From contig NZ_NCSM01000063.1 in the NCBI RefSeq assembly GCF_002224125.1, positions 4,596 through 20,274 on the forward strand: a DNA stretch of 15,679 nt, given 5' to 3'. Positions 13,089 through 15,679 of the stretch are shown here, in pieces; the stretch's first letter is position 1, and the number at the start of each line of letters is the position of its first letter. The stretch is from Streptomyces sp. NBS 14/10. Its GTDB lineage: Bacteria > Actinomycetota > Actinomycetes > Streptomycetales > Streptomycetaceae. The position numbers and the translations under genes are program-made. The notes under the pieces are model-generated. The model worked only from the letters and a program-made list of their open reading frames with translations. It searched no databases and was not told the DNA's origin.

Positions 13089-15559
13089 GTGGCCCGTTCC
13101 CCTTTGGACCTGGACGACCTGGTCGAGCACTGGACGCTGTTGAAGGACGAGCAGGCGCTTGTGTCCGGCAAGCGTGGTGCGACGCGACTGGGCTTCGCCG
13201 TGTTGCTGAAGTTCTATACGCAGCACGGCCGGTTTCCCCGGGGCCGGTACGAGTTGCCGGGCGAGGCGGTGGAGTTCGTCGCCCGGCAGGTACAGGTACC
13301 CGCCGCCGAGCTGGACGCGTACGAGTGGAGCGGCCGGACGGTCGAATACCACCGCGCGCAGATCCGCGGGCACCTGGGCTTTCGTGAGTGCAGTGTCGCG
13401 GACGCGGACAAGCTGACCGCCTGGCTCGCCGAGCACGTCGCGTGCAAGGAGCGGCGGCCGGAGCAGGTGCGGGTGGAGCTGCTGGCCCGCTGCCGAGCGG
13501 AGAGCATCGAGCCGCCGACTCCGGGGAGGTGCGACCGGATCGTGGGCGCCGCGCTGCGAGTGGCCGAGGAGACGCTGGCGACGAGGATCTCGGCGCGGCT
13601 CACGGTAGAGAGCACGGAGCGGATCGTCGCCCTGGTCGCCGGCGCCGACCAGGAGGACGACGCCGGACGCGGTGAAGCCGGTACCGGCGAGGGCGAGGAC
13701 GGCCCACCGGTCCTGGGGAAGATCAAGGAGGCTCCGGGCAATGTGAGCCTGGAGACGATGCTCACCGAGATCGACAAGCTGCTCGCCGTCCGGGCGGTCG
13801 GGCTGCCGGCGGACCTTTTCGCCGACGTTGCGCCGAAGGTGGTGGCCGGATGGCGGGCGCGGGCCGCGGTGGAATCCCCTTCCCACCTGCGCACGCACCC
13901 GCTACCGCTGCGGGTGACGCTGCTGGCCGCTCTGCTGCACGAGCGGGAGCGGGAGATCACGGACACGCTGGTGGAGCTGCTGATCTCCACAGTGCACCGG
14001 ATCGGGGCGCGGGCGGAGAAGAAGGTCACCGAGCAGCTGGTCAACGCGTTCAAGAAGGTGTCGGGCAAGGAGAACATCCTCTTCAAGCTCGCCGAGGCGT
14101 CGCTCGGCGAGCCGGAGGGCACGGTCCGCGAGGTCGTCTACCCGGCGGTCTCCGGCGGCGAGCAGACGCTGCGGGAGCTGGTGCACGAGTTCAAGACCCG
14201 CGGCCCGGTCTACCGGCGCACGGTGCAGACCACCTTGAAGGCGTCGTACACCAACCACTACCGGCGCGGGCTGATCAAGCTGGTGGACGTGCTGGAGTTC
14301 CGCTCGTCCAACCACACCCACCGGCCGGTGATCGAGGCGTTGGCGCTGGTGGCCCGGTACGCGGCGGCGGGCAACACCACGTACTACCCGCTGGGCGAGA
14401 CCGTGCCGGTGCACAAGGCGATGGGCGGAGACTGGGCCGAGGTCGTCCACCGCACCGACAAGCGCAGCCGGCGCCGGGTGGTGCGCATGGTCTACGAGGT
14501 CGTCGCCTTCCAGGCCCTGCGCGACCAGCTCAAGTGCAAGGAGATCTGGGTCGTCGGCGCCGACAAGTGGCGCAACCCCGACGAGGACCTGCCCCAGGAC
14601 TTCGCCGAACGGCGCGAGGAGAACTACCGCGAGCTGCGCAAGCCCCTGGACGCGGCCGACTTCATCGACGAGCTGCGCGAGCAGATGACCACAGAACTGA
14701 CGCTGCTGAACGATGGGATGCCGCGCTTGAGCTGGCTGGACATCGCCGAGCGGAAGTCCGGGGCGATCCGGCTGACCCCGGCCGAGGCCCAGCCAGAGCC
14801 GAAGAACCTGCGCGGATCAAGAGCGAGGTACAGCGCCGGTGGGGCACCGTGCCGCTCATCGACATGCTCAAGGAAGCGGTGCTGCGCACGGGCTGCCTGG
14901 ACGCGGTCACCTCCGTCTCCGGCGGCGGCTCCCTCTCGGCGGAGGTCCTGGCCGAGCGCCTGCTCCTGGTGATCTACGCCTACGGCACGAACACCGGGAT
15001 CAAGGCCGTCGCCTCCGGCGGCCACGGCCACACCGCGGACGAACTGCGCTACGTACGACGCCGCTACCTGTCCGCCGAGGCCGCCCGCGCCATCGCCATC
15101 CAGATAGCGAACGCCACCTTCGCCGCCCGCAGCACCGACCTGTGGGGCCAGGGCTCGACCGCGGTCGCCTCCGACTCCACCCACGTGCGCGCCTACGACC
15201 AGAACCTGTTCACCGAGTGGCACTCGCGCTACGGCGGCCGCGGGGTGCTCATCTACTGGCACGTGGAGAAGAAGTCCCTGGCCATCCACTCTCAGCTGAT
15301 CAACTGCACGGCCTCCGAGGTCGCCGCGATGGTCGAGGGTGCCATGCGGCACGGCACCACCATGGACGTCGAGGTCAACTACACGGATTCGCACGGCCAG
15401 TCGGAAATCGGGTTCGGCATCACGAGGCTGCTGAACTTCGACCTGCTGCCGCGCATCAAGCGGATCAACAAGGTCAAGCTGTACCGGCCGGTGCCCGGCG
15501 AGCCGGACGCCTACCCCAACCTCACGCCTGCACTGACCCGCCCGATCCGCTGGGAACTC
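13089..15559 (+). pseudogene. tnpA: Tn3-family transposase, frameshifted and truncated by an IS
   Basis: The GTG at 13089 opens an N-terminal Tn3 transposase region ([20 protein letters not shown], the DUF4158-type domain). The frame runs as clear transposase to about 14812 (WLDIAERKSGAIRLTPAEAQ). There a C seems to be missing (CTGCGCGG for CTGCGCCGG), and the protein continues in the next frame as RIKSEVQRRWGTVPLIDMLK. The catalytic domain follows with Asp in ASDSTHVRAYDQN (codon 15173) and Asp in YTDSHGQSE (codon 15386). Similarity stops after LTRPIRWEL at 15559, where a minus-strand IS begins. The roughly 150-residue C-terminal part holding the catalytic Glu is missing, so no active enzyme can be made. 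The frameshift alone could be a sequencing error; the truncation could not. Confidence 0.85.
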
Positions 15560-15679
15560 TGCCCTTGCCGGAAATCTCATCCATACAGGTCAAGCCGCAT
15601 TCCGGTACTCGTGGAGGATGCCGCCGAGGCGATCGCGTCGACGTATATTGAGGCGGACTAATGTGTCCGGGTCGTCGAT
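15560..15679 (-). mobile_element. Right-edge partial insertion sequence, integrase-core type
   Basis: Tn3 transposase homology ends abruptly at 15559, and TGCCCTTGCCGG begins an IS end. Read outward from the stop of the transposase, the sequence TTGACC...GATGA...CA has the same layout as the right end of the IS at 4421-4453, with the stop codon again overlapping the terminal repeat. The rest of the element lies beyond the window. Confidence 0.7.
15590..15679 (-). CDS. C-terminus of an IS integrase-core transposase (partial)
   Basis: The minus strand is open from the window edge to a TGA at 15592-15590 and encodes 29 residues ending RRRDRLGGILHEYRNAA. This closely parallels RILGGVINEYRYAA at the end of the transposase at 3339-4424, so it is the tail of a related but not identical DDE transposase. 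Only the last residues are visible; the catalytic core lies outside the window. It is oriented against the Tn3 transposase it interrupts. Confidence 0.7.
   Translation of the reverse strand: MDDPDTLVRLNIRRRDRLGGILHEYRNAA

Noticed and set aside
12716..13898. Upstream extension of the DUF1348 frame
   Set aside because: The frame stays open only because of GC bias; the ATG at 12716 has a good ribosome-binding site, and the extension is antisense to the Tn3 transposase.
14805..14820. Programmed ribosomal frameshift in the Tn3 transposase
   Set aside because: There is no slippery heptamer, and Tn3 transposases are not known to use one; a deletion or sequencing error is simpler.

Overview
The window is high-GC DNA with GTG starts, weakly U-tailed hairpin terminators and gene families typical of an actinomycete, most likely Streptomyces. 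It carries two insertion sequences, a broken Tn3-family transposase, a decayed IS5-type transposase and a serine recombinase. This points to an accessory region such as a chromosome arm, linear plasmid or transposon-built island rather than core genome. No rRNA, tRNA or CRISPR array was seen.

Layout. (1) 1-543: the tail of one short reading frame and a small secreted-type protein whose 5' end looks frameshifted, closed by a perfect 18-bp hairpin. (2) 609-3214: a tightly coupled three-gene ABC cassette (ATPase, membrane protein with a large C-terminal soluble domain, small membrane protein). (3) 3266-4453: a complete single-ORF DDE insertion sequence with matching 33-bp terminal inverted repeats. 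(4) 4509-5600: a 301-residue serine recombinase on the minus strand with a repeat-rich candidate recombination site before it. (5) 5783-8020: a cyanate-detoxification locus, with a CynR-like LysR regulator divergent from a beta-carbonic anhydrase and cyanase. (6) 8661-12716: a minus-strand stress cluster of two TetR paralogues (about 80% identical), a Dps ferritin, a cofactor-free haloperoxidase-type hydrolase and a DUF1348/SnoaL-like protein. An IS5-type transposase remnant abuts the Dps 3' end. (7) 13089-15559: a Tn3-family transposase with a one-base frameshift, cut off by a second IS entering on the minus strand at about 15560 and running off the window.

How the genes work together. Cyanase uses bicarbonate to break down cyanate, carbonic anhydrase resupplies bicarbonate from the CO2 released, and CynR probably senses cyanate at the T-N11-A box between the divergent genes. 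In the stress cluster, four copies of one palindrome (consensus GAGAACGNNCGTTCTC) lie before TetR1, before TetR2 and, as a pair, before the DUF1348 gene. One copy exactly fills the -35/-10 spacer of a predicted promoter. This suggests a small, previously unlinked TetR regulon joining the DUF1348 protein to two near-identical repressors, with the hydrolase and Dps as likely co-travellers. Recombinase on one side and Tn3 transposase on the other suggest that the cyanate and stress genes may have moved as transposon cargo, but no matching terminal repeats were found to prove it.
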